Shown in pieces: positions 1-7,309 of a stretch of DNA of 23,523 bases (the stretch's first letter is position 1; every line of letters starts with the position of its first letter). The notes beneath the pieces are model-generated. The model was not told the DNA's origin, did not search any database, and saw nothing but the letters and a program-made list of their open reading frames with translations. Both the position numbers and the translations under genes were made by a program. Source of the stretch: Fen-1077 sp050014355. Its GTDB lineage: Bacteria > Chloroflexota > Dehalococcoidia > Dehalococcoidales > RBG-16-60-22. The DNA lies in NCBI GenBank assembly GCA_050014355.1, contig JBEKDL010000022.1, positions 1 through 23,523 of the forward strand, in the 5' to 3' direction.

Positions 1-104
1 GTTGTGGTGGCGGGGGCTGTGGTCGTGGTTTTTTGACCGCAGCCGACGAGGATTAACGTAACTGCCAGGATGGTGGCTAACAATAAAAATATCAATTTTT
101 TCAT
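1..104 (-). CDS. Lipoprotein N-terminus (partial, runs off left edge)
   Basis: Only the first 34 codons are present. They read as a type II signal peptide: a basic start (MKK), a hydrophobic stretch of about 17 residues (LIFLLLATILAVTLILV), then a lipobox LVGC with the lipidated cysteine at residue 22. A threonine/alanine-rich linker (KTTTTAPATT) follows, as is usual for exported lipoproteins tethered to the membrane. The start ATG at 104 has a strong purine-rich ribosome binding site (AAGGAAGGGG) at 109-118. The mature domain lies outside the window, so the function cannot be called. Many such proteins are solute-binding proteins of ABC transporters, but that is only a family-level guess. 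Confidence 0.8.
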   Translation of the reverse strand, partial: MKKLIFLLLATILAVTLILVGCGQKTTTTAPATT

Positions 105-422
105 TAATGCCCCTTCCTTTTTATAAATAATTTTGCCACCTTTTAAAGAATAACCTCTTCATGACATAGGCCACCCCCTCCTTTTTGAAAATTACCCTGT
201 TTTGAAATTAGAAAATATATAGTAAAAAGAAAATTTCGAGGTGGCGACCACCATGGGTATAATTCCGCTTTGAAGTCTCATGATACGAATGCATGTTCCG
301 GTATGATTTGTTTCATTTCGACTATAATATCACATAATTAAAAAAAATAAAATACCTACGAATAGAACGAAAAATAGCGCAATATCGGAACATATCGGGA
401 TTTAAGGATGTTTTGTGCGATT

Positions 423-447
423 TGAATATTAATGCGCCAAATATTCA
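423..447. repeat. Operator-like inverted repeat
   Basis: TGAATATT (423-430) and AATATTCA (440-447) are perfect reverse complements around a 9-base spacer. In AT-rich DNA an 8-bp palindrome can occur by chance, and it lies about 95 bp upstream of the best promoter candidate, so its role is unproven. Confidence 0.3.
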
Positions 448-542
448 TGGTATATTATAACACATTCTGTCAAATACGATAGCAAATAAAATATTTCGTT
501 AATAATCTCATATGCACTTCATTGGATTAAAAGGCTATTTTG

Positions 543-572
543 TTGAAAGCCCGCTAATGCAAATGCTAGAAT
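543..572 (+). promoter_or_regulatory. Candidate sigma-70 promoter for the AprA-like gene
   Basis: TTGAAA at 543-548, an 18-bp spacer and TAGAAT at 567-572. The -10 is preceded by TGC (564-566), the extended -10 signature. Predicted transcription start is near 580, giving a leader of about 37 nt before the ATG at 617. Confidence 0.5.
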
Positions 573-616
573 TGAGAACCTGTTCGGGAGAAAAATGAGT
601 GCCGAGGAGAAGGTAG

Positions 617-2572
617 ATGAGCGAATTCGGATATGCACAGTTGAAAAAGTGGCCCTATCCCGTGAATTACGGGAAGGAAAATGAGATATCCGCCGATATA
701 TTAATCATCGGGGGCGGTATCGCCGGCTGCCATGCGGCTATCAGCGCCGTAAAAAGGGGAGCCAGTGTTGCCGTCGCCGAGAAGGGCACGGTGCTGCGCT
801 CCGGCGCGGGCGGTGACGGCGTCGACCATTGGCACCTGGCCTGCACCAACCCCTGCTCCAAAATCACACCGGAAGAAATGATGGACGTGCTGAAATCGAC
901 CTGGGGGGAATGGGGGTACGGGGAATTCGGTAACGGGATAGCCGCCTATATTTCCGCCAAAGAGAGCTACGATGCCATGCTCGATATCGAGAAGATGGGC
1001 ATCAAGGTCAGGGACGTGGACGACCATTTCGTCGGTGCTCCGTTCCGTGATGAAAAGACCAGGTTGCTTTTCGCCTATGACTATGATAACAGGTTCACCG
1101 TACGCGTCCAGGCGGGCAACGTCAAACCGGCGCTGCAAAAAGAGATGAAGCGCCTGGGAGTTAAGATATTCGACCGCATTATTATCACCAATTTGCTTAC
1201 CGAGGGAGGCAGGCCGGGCAGCCGCGTTATCGGCGCGATGGGTGTGAACATGCACACCGGCGAGTTCTACATTTTTAAAGCCAAAGCTACTATAATATCC
1301 ACCTCGAAGCCGAACGGCATCTGGATATTCTCGACCGAACAAAAAGGAGGAGCAGCTTTACAGGAGCCCAATCTTACGCCTGAAAGTTTTGCCGCCATGT
1401 GGGATGCCGGCGTCGAACTCGCGATGATGGAAGGCAGCGGCACCCGGATGCAGAGCGGCGGCTTCAGCTATTTCATGTATTCCACGGGCAACTCTCATAA
1501 CACCTGGTTTGCCTGCACGCTCGTGGACGCTAACGGCAAGGAAATCCCCTGGGTGGACAGGAACGGCAATGTCCTGAAAACAGTGGAGGAACGTTACCAC
1601 TGCGCCCCCGGGCAGCGCGCCTTTGTTTATGACGGGCCCCGCCTTACCCCCGACCTTCCACAGCGCATCGCCAGCGGGGAGTTCAAGCTGCCGCTTTATG
1701 CGGATTTGCCGGGCATGCCTGAACACGAGCGCCGGGCCATCTGGGGGCTGATGGTCGGCAATGAAGGCAAGACCCGCATCCCGATATACTGGACTTTTCA
1801 GAACTGGGGTTTCGACCCCGATAAAGACATGCTCCAGGCCACCGTCCAGCCGCCCGACCTGTATACCTGGGGCGCCTGGTGGAAGGGTTACGGCTCACGC
1901 CATTACCGGGGAATGTCCGGGGGCGGCCCGGTCTTCGACTGGGACCTCAAGACCAACCTGGAAGGGCTGTACGCGGCCGGGTCGACGCTGCTTTGCGGAG
2001 CTAACCATTCCGGGTCGGCGACCACCGGAAGGTACGCGGGCCGTAAAGCTGCCAAATATGCCACGACGGCTAAAGAGCCGGCCGCCAACCGCAAACAGGT
2101 AGAGTCGGAAAAAGCCCGTGTCTACGCGCCGGTCAATCGTAAAGACGGCATGGGCTGGAAAGAGCTGAAGATGGGACTCGTCCGCATCATGCAGGACTAC
2201 TGCGGCGAATGCAAGAACGATGAGGTGCTGGAGGCCGGGTTGAGGTGGCTCAACAGCATGCGTGAAAGCGAGCTCGCCTCGGCTTACGCCCGGAACCCCC
2301 ATGAGCTGGGACGTACGCTGGAAGCCATGTCGCAGGCCACTTTGAATGAAATCATCATCCAGGCCACGCTGGCCCACAAGGCCAGCAGCCGTCCCCTGGA
2401 CTTAAAGCGCCTGGACTACCCGCAGATGGACCCGCCGGAGTGGCGCAAGTACATGACTATCCAGAAGGAAAACGGCCGGATAAAAACCGGGGGACTGCCG
2501 TTGAACTACTGGCTGCTGCCCCCTAATGCCCCATCCTATGAAGAAAATTATCAGAACCACTGCGAGCTGTAA
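617..2572 (+). CDS. AprA-like / fumarate-reductase-type flavoprotein subunit
   Basis: A 651-residue FAD-dependent oxidoreductase of the fumarate reductase / succinate dehydrogenase / adenylylsulfate reductase alpha-subunit superfamily. The N-terminal Rossmann dinucleotide motif is IIGGGIAGCHAA (residues 30-41), with VAEKG at the end of the second strand. The second FAD-contact block is LYAAGSTLLCGANHSGS...GRYAGRKAA near residues 450-480. The last 150 residues (IMQDYCGE, MRESELASAYARNPHELGRTLE, PPEWRKYM) follow the pattern of the AprA C-terminal helical domain. The downstream ferredoxin is AprB-like, so the pair is probably a cytoplasmic two-subunit enzyme passing electrons between FAD and two 4Fe-4S clusters. 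Start ATG 617 has GAGGAG at 604-609. The substrate is unknown: no sat, qmo or dsr genes are present here, so true APS reductase activity is not supported. Confidence 0.8.
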   Translation: MSEFGYAQLKKWPYPVNYGKENEISADILIIGGGIAGCHAAISAVKRGASVAVAEKGTVLRSGAGGDGVDHWHLACTNPCSKITPEEMMDVLKSTWGEWGYGEFGNGIAAYISAKESYDAMLDIEKMGIKVRDVDDHFVGAPFRDEKTRLLFAYDYDNRFTVRVQAGNVKPALQKEMKRLGVKIFDRIIITNLLTEGGRPGSRVIGAMGVNMHTGEFYIFKAKATIISTSKPNGIWIFSTEQKGGAALQEPNLTPESFAAMWDAGVELAMMEGSGTRMQSGGFSYFMYSTGNSHNTWFACTLVDANGKEIPWVDRNGNVLKTVEERYHCAPGQRAFVYDGPRLTPDLPQRIASGEFKLPLYADLPGMPEHERRAIWGLMVGNEGKTRIPIYWTFQNWGFDPDKDMLQATVQPPDLYTWGAWWKGYGSRHYRGMSGGGPVFDWDLKTNLEGLYAAGSTLLCGANHSGSATTGRYAGRKAAKYATTAKEPAANRKQVESEKARVYAPVNRKDGMGWKELKMGLVRIMQDYCGECKNDEVLEAGLRWLNSMRESELASAYARNPHELGRTLEAMSQATLNEIIIQATLAHKASSRPLDLKRLDYPQMDPPEWRKYMTIQKENGRIKTGGLPLNYWLLPPNAPSYEENYQNHCEL

Positions 2573-2603
2573 AAATAGCTATCTATTATAGAGGAGAAAG
2601 ACG

Positions 2604-2942
2604 ATGGCAGACGCTGTATATATGATGCCCAACCCGGCCACGCCGAACCAGTGCGTGGTAATCGACCCCAAGAAATGCAAAGGCTGCAACGCCTGTATCG
2701 AGGCATGCCGTACGGACGTGCTATTACCAAATCTGGAAAAGGGCAAGCCGCCGGTCGTGGTATACCCGGACGAGTGCTGGTTTTGCGGCGATTGTGTCCA
2801 GAACTGCCCGGTGTCTGGCGCTATCACGATGGAATTTCCGCTGAACCAGCGCGTGGGCTGGAAGCGTAAGGCCACCGGCGAATATTTCCGCATCGGGATG
2901 AAGAACCCGCCGCCCCCTAATACCCGTCCGCCGATAGATTGA
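2604..2942 (+). CDS. AprB-like 2x[4Fe-4S] ferredoxin subunit
   Basis: A 112-residue ferredoxin with two clear cluster motifs: C25-x2-C28-x2-C31-x3-C35 and C58-x2-C61-x2-C64-x3-C68-P. The proline usual after the first motif is replaced by arginine. The spacing between motifs, the CWFCGDC block and the basic C-terminal tail (GWKRKATGEYFR, then a proline-rich end) resemble the beta subunit of adenylylsulfate reductase, though it is shorter. It starts 31 bp after the flavoprotein with its own GAGGAG (2591-2596), so the two are surely co-transcribed and probably form a heterodimer in which this subunit carries electrons to or from the flavin. True apr operons usually run aprB-aprA; here the order is reversed. 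Confidence 0.85.
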   Translation: MADAVYMMPNPATPNQCVVIDPKKCKGCNACIEACRTDVLLPNLEKGKPPVVVYPDECWFCGDCVQNCPVSGAITMEFPLNQRVGWKRKATGEYFRIGMKNPPPPNTRPPID

Positions 2943-2973
2943 ACCGGGCATTTTGCGGTATAGAACTTGCCTG

Positions 2974-3007
2974 CCCCCTCCCTCGATAGGGGAGGGGGAT
3001 TTTTTTT
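2974..3007 (+). terminator. Intrinsic terminator after the AprAB-like pair
   Basis: A perfect 9-bp GC stem, CCCCCTCCC (2974-2982) with GGGAGGGGG (2990-2998), closes a short loop and is followed by a run of eight T (3000-3007). It begins 31 bp after the ferredoxin stop. Confidence 0.93.
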
Positions 3008-3041
3008 AAAGGAGGCATCCGAGACGCCTGAAGCTGCACGT

Positions 3042-3071
3042 TTGATTTTTACGCCTGAATATGATTAAATT
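3042..3071 (+). promoter_or_regulatory. Candidate promoter for the rplY cluster
   Basis: TTGATT (3042-3047), 18-bp spacer, TAAATT (3066-3071). It lies between the upstream terminator and the ribosome binding site of the bL25 gene. The -10 is the same TAAATT proposed before hisZ and guaA. The match to consensus is only moderate. Confidence 0.35.
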
Positions 3072-3095
3072 GATAGGTTGGAAAGGGGAAAACAG

Positions 3096-3821
3096 ATGCC
3101 AGAAATGAAAATAAACGCCGCCAGGAGAGAGGTGCTCGGTAAAAAGGTGAAACAGTTGCGCCGCCAGGGCCTGACGCCGGCCCATCTCTTCGGGCATGAA
3201 TTAGAATCACAGGCTTTGCAATGCAACACCGCTGACCTTTTGAAAATGCTGGTCCGCGCCGGAACGACACGCCTGGTCAGCCTCAAAGTTGAAGGCGATA
3301 AAGAGCTTAAAAGCGTTTTCGTGCGTGAGATACAACGTGATGTCTTGAGCCGCCAGCTTCTCCACGTGGATTTCTACCAGGTGAGAAAAGGCGAAAAGAT
3401 GCAGATGGATATCCCCATCGTCCTGGTCGGCGAGGCCCCGGCGATGAGGGGCAAAGGCCGCTTGCTCTCCAGGGGTATTTCCGAGCTCAAGATTGAATGT
3501 CTCCCTGATAAAGTACCACCGCAGATAGAAGTTGACATAAGTGTATTACAAGAGCTGGAACAGGGGCTGTATGTCAAAGATATCATCCTCGACCCGGAAA
3601 TCACCGTCCACGCCGACCCCCAGCAGCTGGTCGTCAAGGTAACGGAAGTTATCATCAAGGTCGAAGAAGAGAAACCGGTGGCTGCGGAAGCAGAAGTCCC
3701 GGCGGAGGGCGAAGTTGAGGCAGAAGAGGGCGCGGCTAAACCGTCCGCCGAAGCTGCGGCTGGCAAACCTGAAAGGGCCGAGAAGACCGAAAAGGCAGAG
3801 AAGGCCGAGAAGAAAGAGTAG
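3096..3821 (+). CDS. rplY: 50S ribosomal protein bL25 (CTC family)
   Basis: A 241-residue ribosomal protein that binds 5S rRNA in the large subunit. The N-terminal bL25 domain is recognisable in LGKKVKQLRRQGLTPAHLFG and FVREIQRDVLSRQLLHVDFYQV, and the second CTC/TL5 beta domain in MDIPIVLVGEAPA and LPDKVPPQIEVDIS. The last 55 residues or so are a low-complexity Glu/Ala/Lys tail (AEKTEKAEKAEKKE), common in long bL25 proteins. I chose ATG 3096 over an in-frame ATG at 3078 because GAAAGGGG (3081-3087) sits directly upstream of 3096, and the upstream ATG would place that ribosome binding site inside the gene. It is first in a run with an amidohydrolase, thpR and birA. Confidence 0.93.
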   Translation: MPEMKINAARREVLGKKVKQLRRQGLTPAHLFGHELESQALQCNTADLLKMLVRAGTTRLVSLKVEGDKELKSVFVREIQRDVLSRQLLHVDFYQVRKGEKMQMDIPIVLVGEAPAMRGKGRLLSRGISELKIECLPDKVPPQIEVDISVLQELEQGLYVKDIILDPEITVHADPQQLVVKVTEVIIKVEEEKPVAAEAEVPAEGEVEAEEGAAKPSAEAAAGKPERAEKTEKAEKAEKKE

Positions 3822-3858
3822 CTTCTGTCCGGCGGCTGCTACCGGTGGTGGTTTAATC

Positions 3859-4698
3859 ATGATAATCGATTTCCATACGCACGTGCTGCCGCCGCAGATA
3901 AAGAAAGACCGCGGTCGTTGTGTGAACGCGGATTCGTCCTTCGCCCTGATATACGGCGATAAAAAGATAAAAATTGCCACCGCCGAAGACCTCATCGAGA
4001 ACATGGACCGTGAAGGGGTCGATGTTTCCGTCATCGTCAACTACGGCTGGAGCACGCACGAGCTCTGCGTGGAAACCAACGACTACATCCTGGAGTCGGT
4101 AAGCCGTTTCCCCAAACGCTTTATCGGTTTCGCCGCTGTCGCAGACTATAATTCGGAGAAATCGCTGGCTGAAATCGAACGCTGCGCCAGGGGAGGCATC
4201 CGGGGCATCGGCGAGCTAAGGCCCGATTGCCAGCCGCCAGGCTTCGCGCAAAAGAAGGCGCTGGAGCCCTTTGTCAAACTGTTACGCCAGCACAGGCTCC
4301 TCTTAATGACACACTCCTCCGAGCCGGTCGGGCACATTTATGCCGGCAAGGGCATAGCTACTCCCGCGTTGCTCTACTGGTTTATCTCCAGTTTCCCGGA
4401 TATCACCATGGTCTGCGCTCACTGGGGCGGCGGGCTGCCTTTCTACGCGCTGATGCCGGAAGTGCAAAAAGAGCTGGCCAATGTTTACTTCGATACTGCC
4501 GCCTCGCCTTTCCTTTACCGCCCCGAGATATACCGGCAGGTCAGCCAGCTCGTCGGCGCGGAAAAGATACTCTTCGGCAGCGATTTTCCCGTGATGCCGC
4601 CTGGCAGGATAGTTAAAGAAATCGAGGGTGCGGGACTGGCGGAAGAAGAAAAAAACAATATCCTCTCCGGCAATGCCCGCCGCTTACTGGGCCTGTAG
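3859..4698 (+). CDS. Amidohydrolase-family metal-dependent hydrolase (TIM barrel)
   Basis: A 279-residue protein of the amidohydrolase 2 family. Visible metal-site and active-site elements are DFHTH (His6, His8) at the N-terminus, MTHSSEP (His152), CAHWGGG (His188) and FGSDFP (Asp242), in the canonical order. The reading frame is open far upstream, but the DFHTH motif follows immediately after ATG 3859, which fits family starts. The ribosome binding site is weak (GGTGGTGG near 3845). Substrate unknown; relatives include decarboxylases and hydrolases of small aromatic or lactone compounds. It begins 37 bp after rplY and ends 8 bp before thpR, consistent with one transcript. Confidence 0.85.
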   Translation: MIIDFHTHVLPPQIKKDRGRCVNADSSFALIYGDKKIKIATAEDLIENMDREGVDVSVIVNYGWSTHELCVETNDYILESVSRFPKRFIGFAAVADYNSEKSLAEIERCARGGIRGIGELRPDCQPPGFAQKKALEPFVKLLRQHRLLLMTHSSEPVGHIYAGKGIATPALLYWFISSFPDITMVCAHWGGGLPFYALMPEVQKELANVYFDTAASPFLYRPEIYRQVSQLVGAEKILFGSDFPVMPPGRIVKEIEGAGLAEEEKNNILSGNARRLLGL

Positions 4699-4706
4699 CT
4701 GATAAT

Positions 4707-5285
4707 ATGGAAAGTATACGCGCCTTCATCGCCATCGAGCTTTCGGAAGAAGTAAAACAGGCGCTCAAAAAGCTACAGTCCCGTTTAAAGTCAGATACAC
4801 GCGCTCCCATCAGATGGACCGACCCGGACGGCACCCATCTCACGCTACAGTTTCTCGGTAATATTGACGCCGCGATGACCGGCCAGATAACCGCCGCGAT
4901 GGAATCGGCGGCACGAGGTATCCGTCCCTTTCATTTGAGCGTCAGCGGACTGGGGGTTTTTCCCGGCCAGACCAGAGTCAGAGTGGTATGGGTGGGGCTG
5001 AAGGGGGACCTGGAAACGCTGGCGCAGCTGCAAAAGCGCATCGAAGTCGCCCTCTCTCCCCTGGGATTTACCCCGGAAGCGCGCGCTTTCACGCCGCATC
5101 TCACGCTGGGGCGCGTACGGGAAGAGGCAAGGCCGGATGAGCGGCAGAGCCTCGGCCAGCTTATCGCCGGAACGAAAGATAGTATCGATAGCCCGCTGGA
5201 CGTAAGTTCCGTACATCTATTCAGGAGCCAGCTCCGGCCCACCGGCGCTGTTTACACCCGCCTCGCCTCGGTCGAGCTGAAATAG
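4707..5285 (+). CDS. thpR: RNA 2',3'-cyclic phosphodiesterase (LigT/2H family)
   Basis: A 192-residue 2H phosphoesterase. The two catalytic HxTx tetrapeptides are present: HLTL (His44, Thr46) and HLTL (His131, Thr133), in their usual contexts THLTLQFLG and TPHLTLGRVRE. The family opens 2',3'-cyclic phosphates on RNA to 2'-phosphates and can join tRNA halves in vitro. Length is typical. The start ATG 4707 (MESIRAFIAIEL) matches the family N-terminus; no strong ribosome binding site precedes it, so translation may be coupled to the upstream gene. The next gene begins 1 bp after its stop. Confidence 0.93.
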   Translation: MESIRAFIAIELSEEVKQALKKLQSRLKSDTRAPIRWTDPDGTHLTLQFLGNIDAAMTGQITAAMESAARGIRPFHLSVSGLGVFPGQTRVRVVWVGLKGDLETLAQLQKRIEVALSPLGFTPEARAFTPHLTLGRVREEARPDERQSLGQLIAGTKDSIDSPLDVSSVHLFRSQLRPTGAVYTRLASVELK

Positions 5286-5286
5286 C

Positions 5287-6069
5287 ATGGCGAACGAAGA
5301 CCTTTCCGTAATTGAAATCGCAGCTGGACTGAACACGCGCCTTATCGGGCGGAATATTCTCTACTATCCACGTTTAACATCGACCATGGAGGCCGCCCGG
5401 CGCGAAGTGAAAAAAAACGCGCCCGAAGGCTCCGTCGTCATCGCCGGGGAGCAGACCAGGGGGCGGGGACGGCTAAAGCGTGCCTGGTTTTCACCCGCGG
5501 GCAACATCGCTTTATCTATAGTTCTTTACCCGGATAAATCCGGCTTACCTTATCTTATTATGATAGCCTCGCTGGCGGCGGCGCACAGCATCGAAAGCGT
5601 TACCGGCCTGGATACCCGTATTAAGTGGCCGAACGATATCCTCTTAGGCGGGAAAAAAGTAGCCGGGATTCTTATTGAAAACGAAATAAAGGGAGATAAA
5701 GTAGAGTATGCCGTCATCGGCATCGGCATTAATGTGGCTTTACGGCCTGCCGATAACTCCGAGATTTCAGCTATAGCCACGGGTCTTGAAGATGTACTGG
5801 GGGAAAAGGTATCTCGGGAGAAAATTATTAAAAATCTCTTCCTGGAGTTCGAGCGGTTATATTTTCAACTTCCGGATGGGGAATCTATCTTCAAACTCTG
5901 GCGGGACAGGCTGGTAACTTTAGGGAGAAAAGTGACGGTCAGATGGGGCGAAGAGACCCTGCACGGCGTAGCTGAATCTGTTGATGAAAGCGGTGCGTTG
6001 CTGATACGCCTAGCGGACGGTACTTTTACTAAAGTGGTGGCCGGGGACGTGACGTTAAGAGAAAAGTAG
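5287..6069 (+). CDS. birA: Biotin--[acetyl-CoA-carboxylase] ligase, single-function form
   Basis: A 260-residue biotin protein ligase, which activates biotin to biotinyl-AMP and attaches it to a carboxylase lysine. The nucleotide/biotin loop is GRGRLKRAW (residues 59-67), followed by KWPND (113-117), KVAGIL (124-129) and the GIGIN core (145-149). A short SH3-like C-terminal domain (VTVRWGEETLHGVAESVDE) ends the chain. There is no N-terminal DNA-binding domain: the catalytic core begins at about residue 20. It is therefore likely an enzyme only, not a biotin-operon repressor. The start lies 1 bp after the thpR stop, implying translational coupling. Confidence 0.93.
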   Translation: MANEDLSVIEIAAGLNTRLIGRNILYYPRLTSTMEAARREVKKNAPEGSVVIAGEQTRGRGRLKRAWFSPAGNIALSIVLYPDKSGLPYLIMIASLAAAHSIESVTGLDTRIKWPNDILLGGKKVAGILIENEIKGDKVEYAVIGIGINVALRPADNSEISAIATGLEDVLGEKVSREKIIKNLFLEFERLYFQLPDGESIFKLWRDRLVTLGRKVTVRWGEETLHGVAESVDESGALLIRLADGTFTKVVAGDVTLREK

Positions 6070-6105
6070 GGGCGGGGTCGTGTAGCTATTTGGGAAGGGG
6101 AACAA

Positions 6106-6130
6106 GGAGGGGGCAAAGCGCCCCCTCCCT
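6106..6130 (+). terminator. GC-rich hairpin between convergent birA and slipin genes
   Basis: GGAGGGGGC (6106-6114) pairs perfectly with GCCCCCTCC (6120-6128) around AAAGC. Only a weak T-rich tail (CTTATTGTTG) follows on the plus strand, and none on the minus strand. It probably ends the birA transcript. Confidence 0.65.
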
Positions 6131-6144
6131 TATTGTTGTGAGGA

Positions 6145-6903
6145 TTACTTCTTATCTTCCTTGCTCACCCCGAAGGCTTTTAACATCTCTATTGGCAGCG
6201 GGAAGATAATAGTATTGCTCTTTCCGCTGGCTACTTCTGCCAGGGTCGACAGGTAGCGGAGCTGTATGGCGTTTGGCTCCCGGCCGATAACGGCGGCTGC
6301 CTGGGCCAGTTTCTCGGAGGCCTGGAGCTCGCCCTCGGCATTAATAATCTTGGCGCGCCTTTCGCGCTCGGCTTCCGCCTGGGCGGCCATCGAGCGCTTC
6401 ATTTCCTCGGTCAACTCGACTTCCTTGATTTCTACGGTGCTGACTTTGACGCCCCACGGGTCGGTGTGCTCATCGATAATCTTCTGGAGCATCTGGTTGA
6501 GCTTTTCACGCTGGATAAGAAGCTCATCGAGCTCGGACTGTCCCAGGACGTTCCGGAGCGTCGTCTGCGCTATCTGGGAGGTCGACCGGATATGGTCGAG
6601 CACCTTGACCACGGAATCTTCCGGATTTACTACCCTGAAGAAAACCACGGCGTTAACGCGCACGGTGACGTTATCCTTGGTGATGACTTCCTGTGAAGGC
6701 ACATCCATCGTGACGACACGGAGGTCGACCTTGACCATGCGGTCCACAAAGGGGATGATGAGGAACAGTCCGGGCCCCCTGGCGCCTACGAGACGGCCAA
6801 GACGGAAAAGCACGCCCCGCTCGTATTCGGGCACGACTTTTACCGCCATCCCGATGAAAATAATCACAACAACTGCGATGATGATAATCCACACGTAACC
6901 CAT
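6145..6903 (-). CDS. Slipin / stomatin-like SPFH-domain membrane protein
   Basis: A 252-residue SPFH (band 7) protein. One N-terminal membrane segment (residues 4-20, WIIIIAVVVIIFIGMAV) is followed by the SPFH domain with the typical PEYERGVLFRLGR and GPGLFLIIPFVD motifs. A charged coiled-coil region (MAAQAEAERERRAKIINAEGE) and a small hydrophobic C-terminus (SNTIIFPLPIEML) complete the slipin pattern. These proteins oligomerise on the cytoplasmic membrane and form modules with NfeD proteases. The ribosome binding site AAAGGAGG (6911-6918) overlaps the stop codon of the upstream NfeD gene, so the two are translationally linked. Confidence 0.93.
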   Translation of the reverse strand: MGYVWIIIIAVVVIIFIGMAVKVVPEYERGVLFRLGRLVGARGPGLFLIIPFVDRMVKVDLRVVTMDVPSQEVITKDNVTVRVNAVVFFRVVNPEDSVVKVLDHIRSTSQIAQTTLRNVLGQSELDELLIQREKLNQMLQKIIDEHTDPWGVKVSTVEIKEVELTEEMKRSMAAQAEAERERRAKIINAEGELQASEKLAQAAAVIGREPNAIQLRYLSTLAEVASGKSNTIIFPLPIEMLKAFGVSKEDKK

Positions 6904-6916
6904 AAAAATACCTCCT

Positions 6917-7195
6917 TTACTGTTTTCTGGTTACTATCAGTTTTAAACCATCAACCCTGGTAATAATCACCTCCTCTTCAGGCTCGGCGCGTCCTTTATC
7001 GATAACGGCGGTCCAGCGCTCCCCTTCGATGAGCACTGTCCCCTTGGGCGCTAAAGCGACTTCCACCGTGGCCGTTTTGCCGATGAGTTCTTCCCAGCCG
7101 GCTTCCACTTTTCTCTGGTGGGCGCGCACCACCCAGATTACCACAAATACCAGGAAAATGATAATGAGGATAATCAGCAGCGTTAGCAAGAACAA
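6917..7195 (-). CDS. Short NfeD-like membrane protein (TM + OB fold)
   Basis: A small protein of 92 residues: one membrane helix (about residues 2-24, FLLTLLIILIIIFLVFVVIW), then an NfeD C-terminal OB-fold domain (GKTATVEVALAPKGTVLIEGERW). I chose the TTG start at 7195 because AGGAGG lies at 7202-7207 with a 6-nt gap. The longer frame starting at ATG 7246 would put that site inside the gene and add 17 polar residues before the membrane helix. The OB domain closely parallels the C-terminal domain of the upstream protease; both end in VTRKQ. Probable partner of the slipin in a membrane-integrity module. Confidence 0.82.
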   Translation of the reverse strand: MFLLTLLIILIIIFLVFVVIWVVRAHQRKVEAGWEELIGKTATVEVALAPKGTVLIEGERWTAVIDKGRAEPEEEVIITRVDGLKLIVTRKQ

Positions 7196-7309
7196 TTCGA
7201 GCCTCCTTTCAGGGCAAGTATCAAAAGACAGGTAACAAGTGACCATCGATGATTAAGGGTTTGATACCTGATATTGACACCTGTTATTTACCATACAAGC
7301 AGACTTTAA

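Larger units (their letters stand above)
105..616. other. Long AT-rich intergenic region between divergent genes
   Basis: About 510 bases without a convincing gene, between the minus-strand lipoprotein and the plus-strand flavoprotein. It is markedly AT-richer than the flanking genes. It holds the lipoprotein ribosome binding site (109-118), a 13-codon minus-strand ORF that I do not call, an 8-bp inverted repeat at 423-447 and a candidate promoter at 543-572. I see no tRNA, repeat element or terminator in it. Confidence 0.6.

Noticed and set aside
121..162. A 13-codon minus-strand ORF (MKRLFFKRWQNYL) before the lipoprotein, with a purine-rich tract upstream
   Set aside because: Too short, no attenuator hairpin after it and no recognisable leader-peptide codon run; could be chance.
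701..1342. 213-codon minus-strand frame opposite the flavoprotein
   Set aside because: Shadow of a high-GC gene; no recognisable domain and the plus-strand protein is clearly real.
617..2942. Annotating the pair as true APS reductase aprA/aprB
   Set aside because: Gene order, ferredoxin length and lack of sat/qmo/dsr context do not support it; only the family resemblance is safe.
6266..6898. 210-codon plus-strand frame opposite the slipin gene
   Set aside because: Ser/Thr/Arg-rich low-complexity translation typical of an antisense shadow.
7216..7269. Inverted pair AAGTATCAAA (7216-7225) and TTTGATACCT (7260-7269) in the gap between the two NfeD genes
   Set aside because: One mismatch, a 34-base loop and no T-run; not enough to call a terminator or operator.
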